Positions 53,349-63,719 of a stretch of DNA of 64,000 nucleotides are shown one piece after another. How positions within the stretch are numbered: position 1 is the first letter of the stretch; every line of letters begins with the position of its first letter. Source of the stretch: Chryseobacterium aquaeductus. GTDB lineage: Bacteria > Bacteroidota > Bacteroidia > Flavobacteriales > Weeksellaceae. Position numbers and translations under genes: made by a program. A model generated the notes under the pieces. It was not told the DNA's origin. It ran no database searches and saw only the letters and a program-made list of their open reading frames with translations. The stretch spans positions 992,001 through 1,056,000 of the forward strand of contig NZ_CAJIMS010000001.1 of NCBI RefSeq assembly GCF_905175375.1, written 5' to 3'.

Positions 53349-54512
53349 TTACTTTATTACCAGAATTTTTTTATTCAATAAGGTTTTTCCTGATTCATCG
53401 GCGATATTTACAATGTATGATCCTCCGACCAGATTTCTCAGAAACACTTGTTGATTTAGCTGACCGTTTTTCACAGATAAACTTTGAGTCATCACCGTTT
53501 TCCCTGAAACGTCAAAAACATTCATTTTAATATTTCCTTTTACCGATTGATCATTTACATTCACGTAGATATAACTCTCATCAACTTTTGTAGGGTACAC
53601 ATCCAAATTAGCAAAAGTATTTGAAGAAACCGCTCTGTCATTCACAAAATATTTGCTTGCCAAATCATAAATGTGCAAATTGCTCTCTCCCGAAAGTTGT
53701 CTGGCTTCAAGATTGTCAAGACTCAGCTCATACATCGATGCTCCTTTTGCGCTTGCAATCACAACTTTTCCTTTAGAATTTACTGCTGCTCCGTTTACAG
53801 AATAATTTTCCGGAAGTCCTGTGATTTTTCCAATAAATTTTGCTGTTAATTCTTTGGCAGAAACTTTAAAAACATTTCCTGACATTGAGAAAACATAGAG
53901 GTTATTGTCTGCATCAGCAATCATATCACCACCAAAACCTGTTTCCATTGCCGTGAAAGAATTTTTACCATTGGAAGCATCATCTTTTATAATTCCAAGA
54001 TCGTTTACAACAAACTGATTATTCTTCTTACTGATTTGTAAAAACTGAGTCCCTGAATTATTGACTGCGTAAATATTTCCGTCATACCCTGTTGTCATTC
54101 GGGTAATATGAGAATTGATATCGCAAGATGTCACGCGAGCGATTGTATTTTCAACCAATGTTATTTCTTTCGTTTTTTGATTTAAAACATAAATATTAGA
54201 AGAAAACATTGGCATATAAACCAAATTTTCGCCTGCAGAATCGTAAGCTAAAGCCGCCAAAGTCATTGACTGAGCATGATTGTAAGAAGTTTTATCTTCC
54301 AAAACTGCAGCTTTTCTTGATTGAGAAATCACTTTAGCTTCTGATGAAACGCTAAAAATATTCTGACCGGAAGTTCCGTCTGCATACATTGCACGAAAAT
54401 CGCTGAACTCAATTCTTGGAGAATCTTTACCAGCCAATGCAAAAAAATCTTGCTGTGCATTGATGGTATTTCCAAGTAATAGTAGAATAATAGGAAATAG
54501 ATGTTTTTTCAT
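53349..54512 (-). CDS. T9SS type A sorting domain protein with repeat beta structure
   Basis: 387 residues: signal peptide MKKHLFPIILLLLGNTINAQ; a middle region of blade-like repeats (TGYDGNIYAVNNSGTQFLQIS, ADADNNLYVFSMSGNVFKVS, NSKGKVVIASAKGASMYEL), probably a beta-propeller; and a C-terminal sorting domain (about 310-387) ending GGSYIVNIADESGKTLLNKKILVIK. It should be exported and anchored by the type IX system. The binding target is unknown. The upstream region carries ATGCG repeats. Confidence 0.87.
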   Translation of the reverse strand: MKKHLFPIILLLLGNTINAQQDFFALAGKDSPRIEFSDFRAMYADGTSGQNIFSVSSEAKVISQSRKAAVLEDKTSYNHAQSMTLAALAYDSAGENLVYMPMFSSNIYVLNQKTKEITLVENTIARVTSCDINSHITRMTTGYDGNIYAVNNSGTQFLQISKKNNQFVVNDLGIIKDDASNGKNSFTAMETGFGGDMIADADNNLYVFSMSGNVFKVSAKELTAKFIGKITGLPENYSVNGAAVNSKGKVVIASAKGASMYELSLDNLEARQLSGESNLHIYDLASKYFVNDRAVSSNTFANLDVYPTKVDESYIYVNVNDQSVKGNIKMNVFDVSGKTVMTQSLSVKNGQLNQQVFLRNLVGGSYIVNIADESGKTLLNKKILVIK

Positions 54513-54620
54513 ACGTAGATGTTTAGGTTTGTAATTGTTTTAGTGTTACTAAGTTAAACATTTTTTGATTTGATTAAAAAAATATTTGTTAATTTTTACA
54601 CCCATTTTGTTGTATAAAAA

Positions 54621-54697
54621 TTCATGCGTGTGAATTGTTCGATTCATACGGTTAAATTCATGAACTCATGCGCATGAATTTAAAGATTGATGCGCAT
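54621..54697. promoter_or_regulatory. ATGCG-type repeats upstream of the T9SS cargo gene
   Basis: TTCATGCGTGTGAA at 54621-54634, the perfect palindrome TCATGCGCATGA at 54666-54677 inside the wider pair AAATTCATG (54654-54662)/CATGAATTT (54673-54681), and GATGCGCATAAG near 54689. Similar words in several orientations within 77 bp suggest a regulator site cluster. The rest of 54513-54797 is AT-rich, plus the cysS terminator. Confidence 0.35.
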
Positions 54698-54742
54698 AAG
54701 TTTTAAAGTTATAAGAAAAAGTATCTGCTCTCAATGTAAAAT

Positions 54743-54773
54743 AAAAAAACTCTCACCGATAAAGTGAGAGTTT
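54743..54773 (-). terminator. Terminator of cysS
   Basis: AAACTCTCAC (54747-54756) pairs with GTGAGAGTTT (54764-54773); seven A on the plus side give the T run on the minus strand. Confidence 0.85.
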
Positions 54774-54797
54774 CCATTATATAATTATTATGAATAA

Positions 54798-56264
54798 TTA
54801 ATTTAAAACATAAGAAGTTCCGTCTCTTCCATCTTTCAGCTCAATCCCTTCGGCTAAAAGTTTATCTCTGATTTGGTCTGAAAGGTCAAAGTTTTTAGAT
54901 TTTCTTGCCTGATTTCTCAATTCAATCAGCACCTTTAAAGTCTGATCCAATTTTTCGTTATTATTCTCTTCAATTGACTGAAGTCCCAAAACATCGAATA
55001 TCAACGCATTTAAAGTAGATTTTAATTCTTCTAAATCTTCCGTTGAAACCGTTTCTTTCTCATCTTTTAAAGCAAAAATAAATTTCACTGCTTCAAATAA
55101 GTGCGCGATTAAAACTGGAGAATTAAAATCATCTGTCAACGCATCATACGCTTTAGTTTTCCATTCTTTCAAATTGAAACTCGATTCTTTCTGATCATTT
55201 GGAGTAATTGCATTTAACACTTTTACCGCATCCATCAATCTAATGAAACCTTTTTCACTGGCAATCATTGCATCATTGGAAATGTCTAAAACACTTCTGT
55301 AGTGCGCCTGCAAAAAGCAAAAACGAACAATCGTAGGATGGAAAGGCTTTTCGAAAAAATCATTGTCTCCGGAAACCAATTGTTTTGGTAAAATATAGTT
55401 ACCAGTAGATTTGCTCATACGCTGACCATTCATTGTCAACATATTGGCGTGCATCCAATAATTTACAGGTTCTACGTCATTGCAAGCTTTTCCTTGTGCG
55501 ATTTCACATTCGTGGTGTGGGAATTTCAGATCCATTCCACCTCCGTGAATGTCGAATTTGTCTCCCAAGTATTTTGTACTCATCGCAGTACATTCAAGAT
55601 GCCATCCCGGGAAACCTTCTCCCCAAGGCGAATTCCAACGCATGATGTGTGCAGGAGAAGCTTTTTTCCACAAAGCAAAATCTTGTGGATTTTTCTTTTC
55701 ACCCTGTCCGTCAAGATCTCTGGTATTGGCAAAAAGTTCTTCGATATTACGTTTTGACAGTTCGCCGTAGTTCAAACCTCTTTTGTTGTATTCCAAAACA
55801 TCAAAATAAACCGAGCCGTTGCTCTCGTACGCAAAACCTTTTTCGATTAATTTCTGAGTCAGCTCTATTTGCTCAACGATATGTCCTGTCGCAGTAGGCT
55901 CGATACTTGGAGGAAGTAAATTGAATAATTCTAATACTTTATGAAAATCAACCGTATACTTTTGAACGATTTCCATGGGTTCTAATTTTTCAAGACGGGT
56001 TTGTTTGACGAATCTGTCATTATTCACGTCTCCATCGTCTGTCAAATGTCCTGCATCGGTAATGTTTCTTACATATCTTACTTTGTAGCCCAAATGTACT
56101 AAGCTTCTGTATATAAAATCGAAAGAAAGGAAAGTTCTCACATTTCCCAAATGTACATTGCTGTAAACCGTCGGTCCACAAACGTACATCCCTACGTTTC
56201 CTTCAAAAATCGGAGTGAATATTTCTTTTTCCGCTGTGAGCGAATTGTATATTTTTAGTTGCAT
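54798..56264 (-). CDS. cysS: Cysteinyl-tRNA synthetase
   Basis: 488 residues, class I synthetase charging tRNA-Cys. Zinc-binding CGPTVY followed by the HIGH-like HLGN ([17 protein letters not shown]), ECTAMS, the second zinc motif region [17 protein letters not shown], and KMSKS-like RMSKSTGNY. Length is standard. Single gene with its own terminator; the structured repeat copy 2 lies upstream. Confidence 0.97.
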   Translation of the reverse strand: MQLKIYNSLTAEKEIFTPIFEGNVGMYVCGPTVYSNVHLGNVRTFLSFDFIYRSLVHLGYKVRYVRNITDAGHLTDDGDVNNDRFVKQTRLEKLEPMEIVQKYTVDFHKVLELFNLLPPSIEPTATGHIVEQIELTQKLIEKGFAYESNGSVYFDVLEYNKRGLNYGELSKRNIEELFANTRDLDGQGEKKNPQDFALWKKASPAHIMRWNSPWGEGFPGWHLECTAMSTKYLGDKFDIHGGGMDLKFPHHECEIAQGKACNDVEPVNYWMHANMLTMNGQRMSKSTGNYILPKQLVSGDNDFFEKPFHPTIVRFCFLQAHYRSVLDISNDAMIASEKGFIRLMDAVKVLNAITPNDQKESSFNLKEWKTKAYDALTDDFNSPVLIAHLFEAVKFIFALKDEKETVSTEDLEELKSTLNALIFDVLGLQSIEENNNEKLDQTLKVLIELRNQARKSKNFDLSDQIRDKLLAEGIELKDGRDGTSYVLN

Positions 56265-56365
56265 TATTTTTTTAATTAAAAAATTGAATGGTTAATAGAT
56301 TTAAAAAATTAAATACCTGTTGATCAATTTATTTAGAGACTTATTTTTGATTTCTGCACTATCTC

Positions 56366-56440
56366 GCAGCCCGACTTGAGTGGAGCTCTTTTTTCTGAAA
56401 TTTCAGAAAAAAAGCGGGAACGGAAGGCGGAAATTGCTGC
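56366..56440. repeat. Structured dispersed repeat, copy 2
   Basis: Outer arms GCAGC (56366-56370) and GCTGC (56436-56440), CCGACTT against AAGGCGG, then a short palindromic inner stem (56388-56414, TTTTTTCTGAAA with its complement). Outer parts match copy 1 at 15347-15463 except for the swapped bases GT/AC that keep pairing; the inner hairpin is unrelated in sequence. It is intergenic between folE and cysS, both on the minus strand. The remainder of 56265-56555 shows nothing. Confidence 0.65.
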
Positions 56441-56555
56441 CCAAATAAATGAGATTATTTAAATATTCAGAGAATTAATGATTATACACAACAAATAATT
56501 GTCATGACGAAAATTTTATCTGAAACTTTTTTGTAAATAATCATTTTCTCTTCTT

Positions 56556-57221
56556 TTAATCCAATTTCGCATGGCTTCCTACATAATGCAGAAATTCTTG
56601 TCTGGTGATAGGATTTGTCCTGAAAATCCCACTCAGTTCGGCAGTGATTGTGGAACTAGCCGTGTCTTTAATTCCTCTGCAATTGACGCATAGGTGTTTT
56701 GCATCGATGATACAGGCTACATCTTTTGTTCCTAATGCTTCTTTCAGAGCGTCAACAACCTGCATCGTCAATCTTTCCTGAACCTGCGGTCTTTTTGCGT
56801 AATAATCTACAATTCTGTTGATTTTTGAAAGACCGATCACATCCCCGTTCGATATGTAAGCTACGTGAGCTCTACCAATAATCGGTAAAAAATGATGTTC
56901 GCAGAACGAATATACTGTAATATCTTTTTCCACCAACATCTGGCGGTATTTATATTTGTTTGAGAAAGTAGAAATTCCGGGTTTATTTTCAGGAAGCAAT
57001 CCTCCGAAAATTTCATTGACATACATTTTTGCAACTCTTTTTGGTGAATCTTTCAATGAATCATCGGTCATATCCAAACCAAGTGTTTCCATAATTTCCC
57101 CAAAAAGTTCTGTTATTTTTTCTATTTTTTCCTGTGGCGATTTCTCAAAAGCATCTTCACGAATCGGCGTATGCTCTTTCCCTGTGAAAATATCATCATC
57201 GTTATCGGTAAAATCAACCAT
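56556..57221 (-). CDS. folE: GTP cyclohydrolase I
   Basis: Opens GTP to dihydroneopterin triphosphate for folate. 221 residues with the usual extra N-terminal part of about 40 residues (acidic). Motifs: DSLKDSPKRVAKMYVNEIF, VYSFCEHHFLPIIGRAHVAYI (zinc Cys/His) and HLCVNCRGIKDTASST (second zinc Cys). It feeds the folate pool used by metF and metH nearby, though they are not in one operon. Divergent from the 57320 gene. Confidence 0.96.
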   Translation of the reverse strand: MVDFTDNDDDIFTGKEHTPIREDAFEKSPQEKIEKITELFGEIMETLGLDMTDDSLKDSPKRVAKMYVNEIFGGLLPENKPGISTFSNKYKYRQMLVEKDITVYSFCEHHFLPIIGRAHVAYISNGDVIGLSKINRIVDYYAKRPQVQERLTMQVVDALKEALGTKDVACIIDAKHLCVNCRGIKDTASSTITAELSGIFRTNPITRQEFLHYVGSHAKLD

Positions 57222-57319
57222 CTTTATTTATTTTGCCACAAAAATACGGATAAAATTAATTCTATATTTTAATTTAGCACAAATTTGGATTACCTTTCTC
57301 AACTATTATCTGGAAAATT

Positions 57320-58474
57320 ATGATCACCACTGAAGAAGTACTTAATAATACCCAAAAGAAAGAGTTTCTGGAATTTCCCGCCCGTCTTTATAAAGATGAT
57401 GATTCGTATATAAGACCTTTGGACAAAGATATTGAACAGGTTTTTGATGTTAAGAAAAATAAGTTTTTTGAGCACGGAGAATGCAAACGTTTTCTTTTTT
57501 CTGATAAAAACGGAAAAACCGTTGGAAAAGTTGCTGTTTTTGTGAATCAAAAATATCTGGAAAAGCAACCTACAGGAGGAATTGGTTTTTTCGATTGCAT
57601 TAATGATCAACAAACCGCCAATTTTATTTTTGATCACTGCAAAAAATGGCTTCAGGAGAAAGGTATGGAAGCGATGGACGGTTGCATCAATTTTGGAGAA
57701 CGCGATAAATTTTGGGGAATTTTGATTGAAGGATTTACTCAGCCTTTATACGGAATGAATTACAATTTTCCTTATTATAAAGATCTTTTCGAAAATTATG
57801 GTTTTCAGGTTTACTATGATATGCTTTGCTTTAGCAGAAAAGCGCATGCACCTACTTCTAGAATTTTCAACATCATGCATTCTAAACATTCTAAGAATGA
57901 AAATATAACTGCAAAACCCATTACCAAGAAAGAAATCAGTCGTTTTGCCGAAGATTTTTTTGAACTTTACAATAAGACATGGGAAAGTCATGGCGGTGGA
58001 AAGCAGATGAATCTGAAAGAGGTAAAAAAAATGTTTAACAATATGAAACCCGTAATGAATGAGCATATTGCGTGGTTTGCCTACGAAAATAATAAACCGA
58101 TCGCAATGTGGATCAATATTCCTGATCTTAACCAATGGTTTAAATATCTCAATGGTAAATTCGGATTTTTAGATAAACTTAAATTCCTTTATTATAAGGC
58201 TACAAAGACGAATACAAAATTTGTCGGATTGATTTTTGGCGTTGTTCCGGAGTGGCAAAACAAAGGTGTGGAAGGCTTTCTCATCGTAGAAGCAGCGAAA
58301 CATTTTCAGGTAGAAACCGAGTTTATTGATTTTGAGATGCAATGGATTGGTGATTTCAACCCTAAAATGCTTGGTCTTGCGAAACATCTTGAAACTGAAG
58401 TGACGAGAAAGCTGGCGACGTATAGATATTTGTTTGATCGAGAAAAGGAGTTTGAAAGACATCCAATGGTTTAA
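57320..58474 (+). CDS. Conserved protein with GNAT-like fold
   Basis: 384 residues, cytosolic. I place it in the GNAT-like superfamily from YIRPLDKDIEQVFD, KTVGKVAVFVN, the strand-loop patterns around GIGFFDCIND, and EWQNKGVEGFLIVEA (acetyl-CoA loop variant). It belongs to a conserved family seen across Bacteroidetes; the substrate is unknown. Ends in a shared terminator with metF. Confidence 0.78.
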   Translation: MITTEEVLNNTQKKEFLEFPARLYKDDDSYIRPLDKDIEQVFDVKKNKFFEHGECKRFLFSDKNGKTVGKVAVFVNQKYLEKQPTGGIGFFDCINDQQTANFIFDHCKKWLQEKGMEAMDGCINFGERDKFWGILIEGFTQPLYGMNYNFPYYKDLFENYGFQVYYDMLCFSRKAHAPTSRIFNIMHSKHSKNENITAKPITKKEISRFAEDFFELYNKTWESHGGGKQMNLKEVKKMFNNMKPVMNEHIAWFAYENNKPIAMWINIPDLNQWFKYLNGKFGFLDKLKFLYYKATKTNTKFVGLIFGVVPEWQNKGVEGFLIVEAAKHFQVETEFIDFEMQWIGDFNPKMLGLAKHLETEVTRKLATYRYLFDREKEFERHPMV

Positions 58475-58494
58475 AACTTATTAACGAAATTAGA

Positions 58495-58536
58495 AAAAAA
58501 AGTCCGCCTTACTCAATTTGTAAGTCGGACTTTTTT
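58495..58536. terminator. Bidirectional terminator between the GNAT-like gene and metF
   Basis: AGTCCG-C-CTTAC (58501-58512) pairs with GTAAG-T-CGGACT (58520-58531), with A run on the left and T run on the right, so it works for both convergent genes. Confidence 0.85.
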
Positions 58537-58554
58537 CTAAATTTCATATGATTT

Positions 58555-59511
58555 TTAAAAAAGCTCTCCTGCCACTTTTTTAATATTATCACTTTTACCC
58601 ATCGAATAAAAATGCAAAACAGGAACTCCAAAATCCAGCAATTCTTTGCACTGGCTGACCGCCCACTCTACTCCGATCTGTTTTACGGCTTCATTATTTT
58701 TTGCGCTTTCAACAGCATTGATTAAATCTTCAGGTAAGTCTATTTTGAAAACCTGCGGCAATAATTTCAAATGTTTTTTGGTCGCAATCGGTTTGATTCC
58801 CGGGATAATGGGAACCGCAATGCCCATTTCTCTAGCTTTGGTAACGAATTCAATGAATTTTTTATTATCAAAAAACATTTGTGTTACAATATAATCTGCA
58901 CCTGCATCAACTTTTTGTTTCAGCCATTTTAAATCATAATTCATAGATGGCGCTTCCATGTGTTTTTCGGGATAACCGGCTACTCCGATGCAGAATTTAT
59001 TGTGCTCATCACAAATTTGCTCATCATGAAGATATTTCCCCCTTCCCAAATTATTAATCTGATGCACAAGATCCATCGCCGTAGAATGACCACCTTCTGT
59101 AGGCTCAAAATATTGGTGACCTTTCATCGCATCACCTCTTAAAGCCATAATATTATCAATTCCCAAATACATACAATCTACCAAAAGGTATTCTGTTTCT
59201 TCCTTTGTAAAACCTCCACATAGCAGATGCGGAACTGTATCTACATTATATTTATGCTGAATGGCAGAGCAAATTCCCAAAGTTCCGGGACGCATTCTTG
59301 TGATTCTACGCTCCATTAAACCATTGCCTTTGTCTATATAAATGTATTCTTCTCTTGAAGTCGTGACGTCTATAAAAGGAGGTTTAAACTCCATCAAAGG
59401 ATCAATGTTGGTATATAAATCTTCAATCCCGATTCCCTTTTGAGGCGGAACAACCTCTAAAGAAAATAAGGTTTTGCCATTGGCGTTTTTTATATGGTCT
59501 GTGATTTTCAT
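58555..59511 (-). CDS. metF: 5,10-methylenetetrahydrofolate reductase
   Basis: FAD enzyme that makes 5-methyl-tetrahydrofolate, the methyl donor for MetH. 318 residues: FSLEVVPPQKG (catalytic Glu region), TTSREEY, LLCGGFTKEE, MALRGDAMKG (FAD site), IGVAGYPEKH, QMFFDNKKF and PIIPGIKPI are family marks. Last of a minus-strand run metH(N)-metH(C)-small protein-metF with short spacers, so methyl supply and use are co-expressed. Confidence 0.95.
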   Translation of the reverse strand: MKITDHIKNANGKTLFSLEVVPPQKGIGIEDLYTNIDPLMEFKPPFIDVTTSREEYIYIDKGNGLMERRITRMRPGTLGICSAIQHKYNVDTVPHLLCGGFTKEETEYLLVDCMYLGIDNIMALRGDAMKGHQYFEPTEGGHSTAMDLVHQINNLGRGKYLHDEQICDEHNKFCIGVAGYPEKHMEAPSMNYDLKWLKQKVDAGADYIVTQMFFDNKKFIEFVTKAREMGIAVPIIPGIKPIATKKHLKLLPQVFKIDLPEDLINAVESAKNNEAVKQIGVEWAVSQCKELLDFGVPVLHFYSMGKSDNIKKVAGELF

Positions 59512-59517
59512 TTAGTT

Positions 59518-59844
59518 TTAAATATCTTTCTTTAAAGTTTCGTTTTTGATTTTTAGAATCTCTCCAATTCCAATAATTTTTGCGCCCTCAATGAATTCGA
59601 ATTTCAGTCCTTTAAATAATTTGTTTTCAAAAAATTGCGGAGACAACAATGTTATTTCTGCTTCGACATCTTCACCTGGAAAAACATATTCTTTATTAAT
59701 GAAAACTTGTCTTCCGGATGAAGTTATTTTCTCAAAATCAAATCGTACTTGAGGTCTATATCCAGATTGCGCAGGGCCCCATCTTCCTCCTTCATCAGTT
59801 GTTCTATATTTTAAAATTGCAATAAAGTCGAAATTGTCCTTCAT
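59518..59844 (-). CDS. Small beta-barrel protein between metH and metF
   Basis: 108 residues, 6 bp from metF and 8 bp from metH, so firmly in the operon. Content such as GYRPQVRFDFEKITSSGRQVFINKEYVFPGEDVEAEITLLSPQFF resembles the C-terminal beta-barrel of elongation factor Tu-like proteins (YRPQ...V.PGE.V...), a fold that binds other proteins or nucleic acid. No known role in methionine synthesis; function unassigned. Confidence 0.75.
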   Translation of the reverse strand: MKDNFDFIAILKYRTTDEGGRWGPAQSGYRPQVRFDFEKITSSGRQVFINKEYVFPGEDVEAEITLLSPQFFENKLFKGLKFEFIEGAKIIGIGEILKIKNETLKKDI

Positions 59845-59852
59845 AATCTTAT

Positions 59853-62519
59853 CTAAATTCCATCAGCTAAGTTTGGAGAAAGCCATTTTTTAGCCTCTCG
59901 TAAAGAAATCCCTTTTCTTATTGAATATTCTTTTACCTGTTCTTCTGTAATTTTTCCTAAACCAAAATATTTGGCGTGCGGACTTCCAAAATAATATCCG
60001 GAAACGGCTGCGGTTGGGAACATTGCCAAACTTTCTGTAAGGTAAACGCCGATGTTTTCTTCTACCTTCAACAAATCCCAGATGGCGTGTTTTTCCAAAT
60101 GATCTGGACAAGCTGGATAACCAGGAGCGGGACGAATTCCTTTGTATTTTTCAGCAATTAAATCTTCGTTGCTTAAATTTTCCTGATTGGCATAACCCCA
60201 ATATTCTGTACGAACTTTTTTGTGTAAAAATTCTGCATAAGCTTCTGCAAAACGGTCAGCAATCGCTTTTACCATGATGGCGTTGTAGTCATCATTATCT
60301 TTTTCGTATTGGTCAGACAATTCATCTGTTCCGAAACCTGTGCAAACGCAAAAAGCTCCCATATAATCTGTCTTTCCTGAACTTTGAGGAGCGATAAAAT
60401 CACTTAAAGCGATGTAATCTTTGCCCTTTGATTTCTGAACCTGCTGTCTTAAAGTTAAAAACTTAACCTGTTCCTGATCATTTTCATCATAGATTAAAAT
60501 ATCATCTGTTTCGTTTGAATTGGCTTTAAAAATTCCGAAGATTGCTTTAGCAGTTAGTAATTTTTCATCAACGATTTTCTTTAAAATAACTTGTCCATCT
60601 TTGAAAAGTTCTTTCGCTTGCTCGCCCACCACTTTATCATCAAAAATATCCGGATATTTACCGTGAAGATCCCAACTTCTGAAAAACGGTGACCAGTCGA
60701 TAAAAGGAATCAATTCTTCCAGATCCTGATTTTCAAAAACCTGAATTCCTAATTGATTCGGAGTGAAAATCTCTTCATTTTCCCAATTAATTTTAAATTT
60801 ATCTTTTCGGGCCTGCTCTAGAGAAACATAATCTTTATCAATTTGTCTATTTAAAAACTTCTCACGGAAATCCGAATAATCGTCTTTAAGATCGCTTACA
60901 TATTCTTTATTTCGATCTCCTAAAAGAGAACTCACCACATTTACGGCTCTGGAAGCATCATTCACATGAACGACAGCATTTTTATATTTTAAATCTATTT
61001 TAACAGCTGTGTGCGCTTTTGAAGTCGTAGCCCCGCCGATTAATAAAGGAAAATTTAAATTTTGCCTTTCTAGTTCAGATGCGATGTACACCATTTCATC
61101 CAAACTTGGCGTGATCAGTCCGCTTAAACCGATTACATCTACATTATGATCAATTGCCGCCTGAATAATTTTCTCAGCAGGAACCATTACTCCCAAATCA
61201 ATAATTTCATAATTGTTACAACCCAAAACCACACTCACAATATTTTTTCCAATATCATGAACGTCTCCTTTCACAGTTGCCATCAAAATTTTCCCGTTGG
61301 GTTTTTGAGCCACATCCTTTTCAGCTTCGATAAACGGCTGCAGGTAAGCCACAGCTTTTTTCATCACCCTTGCTGACTTTACCACCTGCGGAAGAAACAT
61401 TTTTCCGCTTCCGAACAAGTCTCCGACAACTCCCATTCCGGTCATCAGATTGACTTCGATCACATGAAGTGGTCTTGCAGACTGTAATCTTGCCTCTTCT
61501 ACATCTTCTTCTATAAAACGGTCTATTCCTTTTACTAAAGAATGCGTAATTCTCTCCTGCAAAGGATAAGTTCGCCATTCGAGTTCTTCAACTTTTTCTT
61601 TTTTAACCGATTTATTTCGTTCTGAATAATCTAAAAGTCGCTCTGTTGCATCTTCTCTTTTATCAAGAATTACATCTTCTACAAGTTCGAGAAGTTCTTT
61701 ATTAATCTGATCATAAACCTCAAGCAGTGCAGGATTTACAATTCCTATATTCATCCCGGCCTGAATGGCGTGATAAAGAAATACCGAGTGCATCGCTTCA
61801 CGTACAGTATCATTTCCACGGAAAGAGAACGACACATTGGAAACTCCTCCACTCACAGAAGCATATGGAAGATTTTGTCTTACCCAACGTGTTGCTTCTA
61901 TGAAATCTATTGCATTTCTTCTGTGTTCGTCCATTCCTGTCGCTACAGGAAAGATATTTAAATCGAAGATAATATCTTCAGCAGGAAATTTAACCTCATT
62001 AACCAAAATATCATAAGATCTTTTGGTAATTTCAAGTCTTCTTTCATAATTATCTGCTTGCCCGACCTCATCAAATGCCATAACGATAACCGCAGCTCCA
62101 TATCTTTTAATGGCTTTGGCGTGTTTTACAAACTCATCTTTTCCTTCTTTTAAACTGATAGAATTCACCACACATTTCCCCTGAACAACTTGTAAACCTG
62201 CTTCCAGAATCTCCCATTTAGAAGAATCTACCATGATCGGAATTTTGGAAATATCAGGTTCGGAACCGATAAGGTTGAGGAATTTAATCATTGAAGCTTT
62301 TCCATCGATCAAACCGTCATCAAAATTGACGTCAAGAATCTGAGCACCGCCATCCACCTGATCTCTCGCAATATCTAAGGCTTCAGAAAATTTCTCTTCT
62401 TTAATTAGTCTTAAAAACTTTTTGGATCCGGCAACATTAGTTCTTTCACCAACGTTGATGAAATTACTCTCCGGCGTTATAATCAAAGGCTCGAGGCCTG
62501 ATAATTTTAAATATTTCAT
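59853..62519 (-). CDS. metH: Methionine synthase, folate/B12/activation part
   Basis: 888 residues covering the last three modules of cobalamin-dependent MetH: the pterin-binding barrel ([11 protein letters not shown], then [15 protein letters not shown]), the cobalamin cap and binding domain ([11 protein letters not shown] with His421 as the cobalt ligand; [13 protein letters not shown]), and the C-terminal SAM-binding activation domain ([20 protein letters not shown]). The N-terminal homocysteine module is a separate gene 84 bp upstream, so the usual single chain of about 1230 residues is split in two. Confidence 0.95.
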   Translation of the reverse strand: MKYLKLSGLEPLIITPESNFINVGERTNVAGSKKFLRLIKEEKFSEALDIARDQVDGGAQILDVNFDDGLIDGKASMIKFLNLIGSEPDISKIPIMVDSSKWEILEAGLQVVQGKCVVNSISLKEGKDEFVKHAKAIKRYGAAVIVMAFDEVGQADNYERRLEITKRSYDILVNEVKFPAEDIIFDLNIFPVATGMDEHRRNAIDFIEATRWVRQNLPYASVSGGVSNVSFSFRGNDTVREAMHSVFLYHAIQAGMNIGIVNPALLEVYDQINKELLELVEDVILDKREDATERLLDYSERNKSVKKEKVEELEWRTYPLQERITHSLVKGIDRFIEEDVEEARLQSARPLHVIEVNLMTGMGVVGDLFGSGKMFLPQVVKSARVMKKAVAYLQPFIEAEKDVAQKPNGKILMATVKGDVHDIGKNIVSVVLGCNNYEIIDLGVMVPAEKIIQAAIDHNVDVIGLSGLITPSLDEMVYIASELERQNLNFPLLIGGATTSKAHTAVKIDLKYKNAVVHVNDASRAVNVVSSLLGDRNKEYVSDLKDDYSDFREKFLNRQIDKDYVSLEQARKDKFKINWENEEIFTPNQLGIQVFENQDLEELIPFIDWSPFFRSWDLHGKYPDIFDDKVVGEQAKELFKDGQVILKKIVDEKLLTAKAIFGIFKANSNETDDILIYDENDQEQVKFLTLRQQVQKSKGKDYIALSDFIAPQSSGKTDYMGAFCVCTGFGTDELSDQYEKDNDDYNAIMVKAIADRFAEAYAEFLHKKVRTEYWGYANQENLSNEDLIAEKYKGIRPAPGYPACPDHLEKHAIWDLLKVEENIGVYLTESLAMFPTAAVSGYYFGSPHAKYFGLGKITEEQVKEYSIRKGISLREAKKWLSPNLADGI

Positions 62520-62533
62520 ATTTATAAATGTAA

Positions 62534-62553
62534 CAATTTACCAATGTAACGAT
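62534..62553 (+). repeat. Spacer repeat shared with paaA/paaE spacer
   Basis: CAATTTACCA-A-TGTAAC-G-AT; 18 of 20 bases match the reverse complement of 2012-2031. It lies between the two metH parts, next to a second GATTTACCAATG word. Confidence 0.45.
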
Positions 62554-62603
62554 TTACCAATGAAGGTTTTACATACTTCAATAATCGCTACATTGATAGA
62601 TTG

Positions 62604-63614
62604 TTATGCTGTTACATTAAATTTTCTTGGCTCGTATTTTTCAACCAAATCGGCAATGGCTTTGATATGTTCCGGAGTTGTTCCGCAACATCCGCCGATA
62701 ATATTGATCAATCCCTTTTCCACATATTCTTTGATCTGACTTGCCATTTGTTCAGGAGATTCGTCGTACTGACCGAAAGCGTTTGGCAAACCTGCGTTTG
62801 GATATGCAGAAATACAAAACTCAGAATTGTGTGCTAATGTTTCTAAATATGGCGTCAACTGATTGGCTCCCAAAGCACAGTTGAATCCAACACTCAATAA
62901 ATTTAAATGCGAAACTGAAATTAAAAACGCTTCTGCAGTTTGTCCGCTCAACGTTCTACCTGAAGCATCTGTAATTGTTCCGGAAACCATGATTGGAATT
63001 TTAATTCCTCTTTCTTCCTGAATTTCGTCAATTGCAAATAAAGCTGCTTTTGCATTAAGCGTGTCGAAGATTGTTTCAACCAAAAGAATGTCTGAACCGC
63101 CATCTAATAAAGCTTCTGATTGTTGTTTGTACGCCAATCTCAATTCTTCAAAAGTAATTGCGCGGTAACCAGGATCATTGACATCCGGACTTAAACTCGC
63201 TGTTCTGTTTGTCGGACCAATTGATCCTGCAACAAATCTTGGCTTTTCGGGATTCTTTGTTGTATATTCATCACAGACTTTTCTGGCAATTTTTGCAGAT
63301 TCATAATTCAGTTCGTAGACCAAATCTTCCATGTGATAATCTGCCATTGCGATCGTCGTTCCTGAAAATGTATTGGTTTCCAGAATATCGGCTCCTGCAT
63401 CGAGATATTTTCTATGAACTTCTTCAATCGCTTTTGGCTGTGTGAGTGAAAGAAGGTCGTTATTTCCCTGTACAGGATGCTCCCAATCTTTGAAACGCTC
63501 GCCACGGTAATCTTCTTCCTGAAAATTATTTCGCTGAAGCATCGTTCCCATTGCTCCGTCGAGAATAAGAATGCGCTCCTGCAATACTTTATACAATTGT
63601 TCTGAATTTTTCAT
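62604..63614 (-). CDS. Methionine synthase, homocysteine-binding part
   Basis: 336 residues; the zinc-dependent homocysteine S-methyltransferase barrel of MetH as a free protein. [26 protein letters not shown] at the start, [31 protein letters not shown] (first zinc Cys) and [11 protein letters not shown] (the zinc Cys pair) are all present. It must act together with the 888-residue protein to complete methyl transfer. First gene of the metH-metF operon. REP-like palindromes lie directly upstream. Confidence 0.94.
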   Translation of the reverse strand: MKNSEQLYKVLQERILILDGAMGTMLQRNNFQEEDYRGERFKDWEHPVQGNNDLLSLTQPKAIEEVHRKYLDAGADILETNTFSGTTIAMADYHMEDLVYELNYESAKIARKVCDEYTTKNPEKPRFVAGSIGPTNRTASLSPDVNDPGYRAITFEELRLAYKQQSEALLDGGSDILLVETIFDTLNAKAALFAIDEIQEERGIKIPIMVSGTITDASGRTLSGQTAEAFLISVSHLNLLSVGFNCALGANQLTPYLETLAHNSEFCISAYPNAGLPNAFGQYDESPEQMASQIKEYVEKGLINIIGGCCGTTPEHIKAIADLVEKYEPRKFNVTA

Positions 63615-63631
63615 TTTATTTATTTATAAGT

Positions 63632-63710
63632 AGCCCTGAAAGGGCTTTATCAAAAGCATTGGGTAAAGCCCAATGATTAATTAATCAAAATATGCGGAGC
63701 CCTGAAAGGG
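63632..63710. repeat. REP-like palindromes beside the RAYT gene
   Basis: Three units: AGCCCTGAAAGGGCT at 63632-63646; CATTGGG-TAAAG-CCCAATG at 63657-63675; and GAGCCCTGAAAGGGT at about 63697-63711, ending 10 nt from the transposase stop. Units 1 and 3 are the same palindrome. REP sequences flanking a tyrosine transposase of this type are the known substrate layout of RAYT proteins. Confidence 0.7.
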
Positions 63711-63719
63711 TGACATCAA

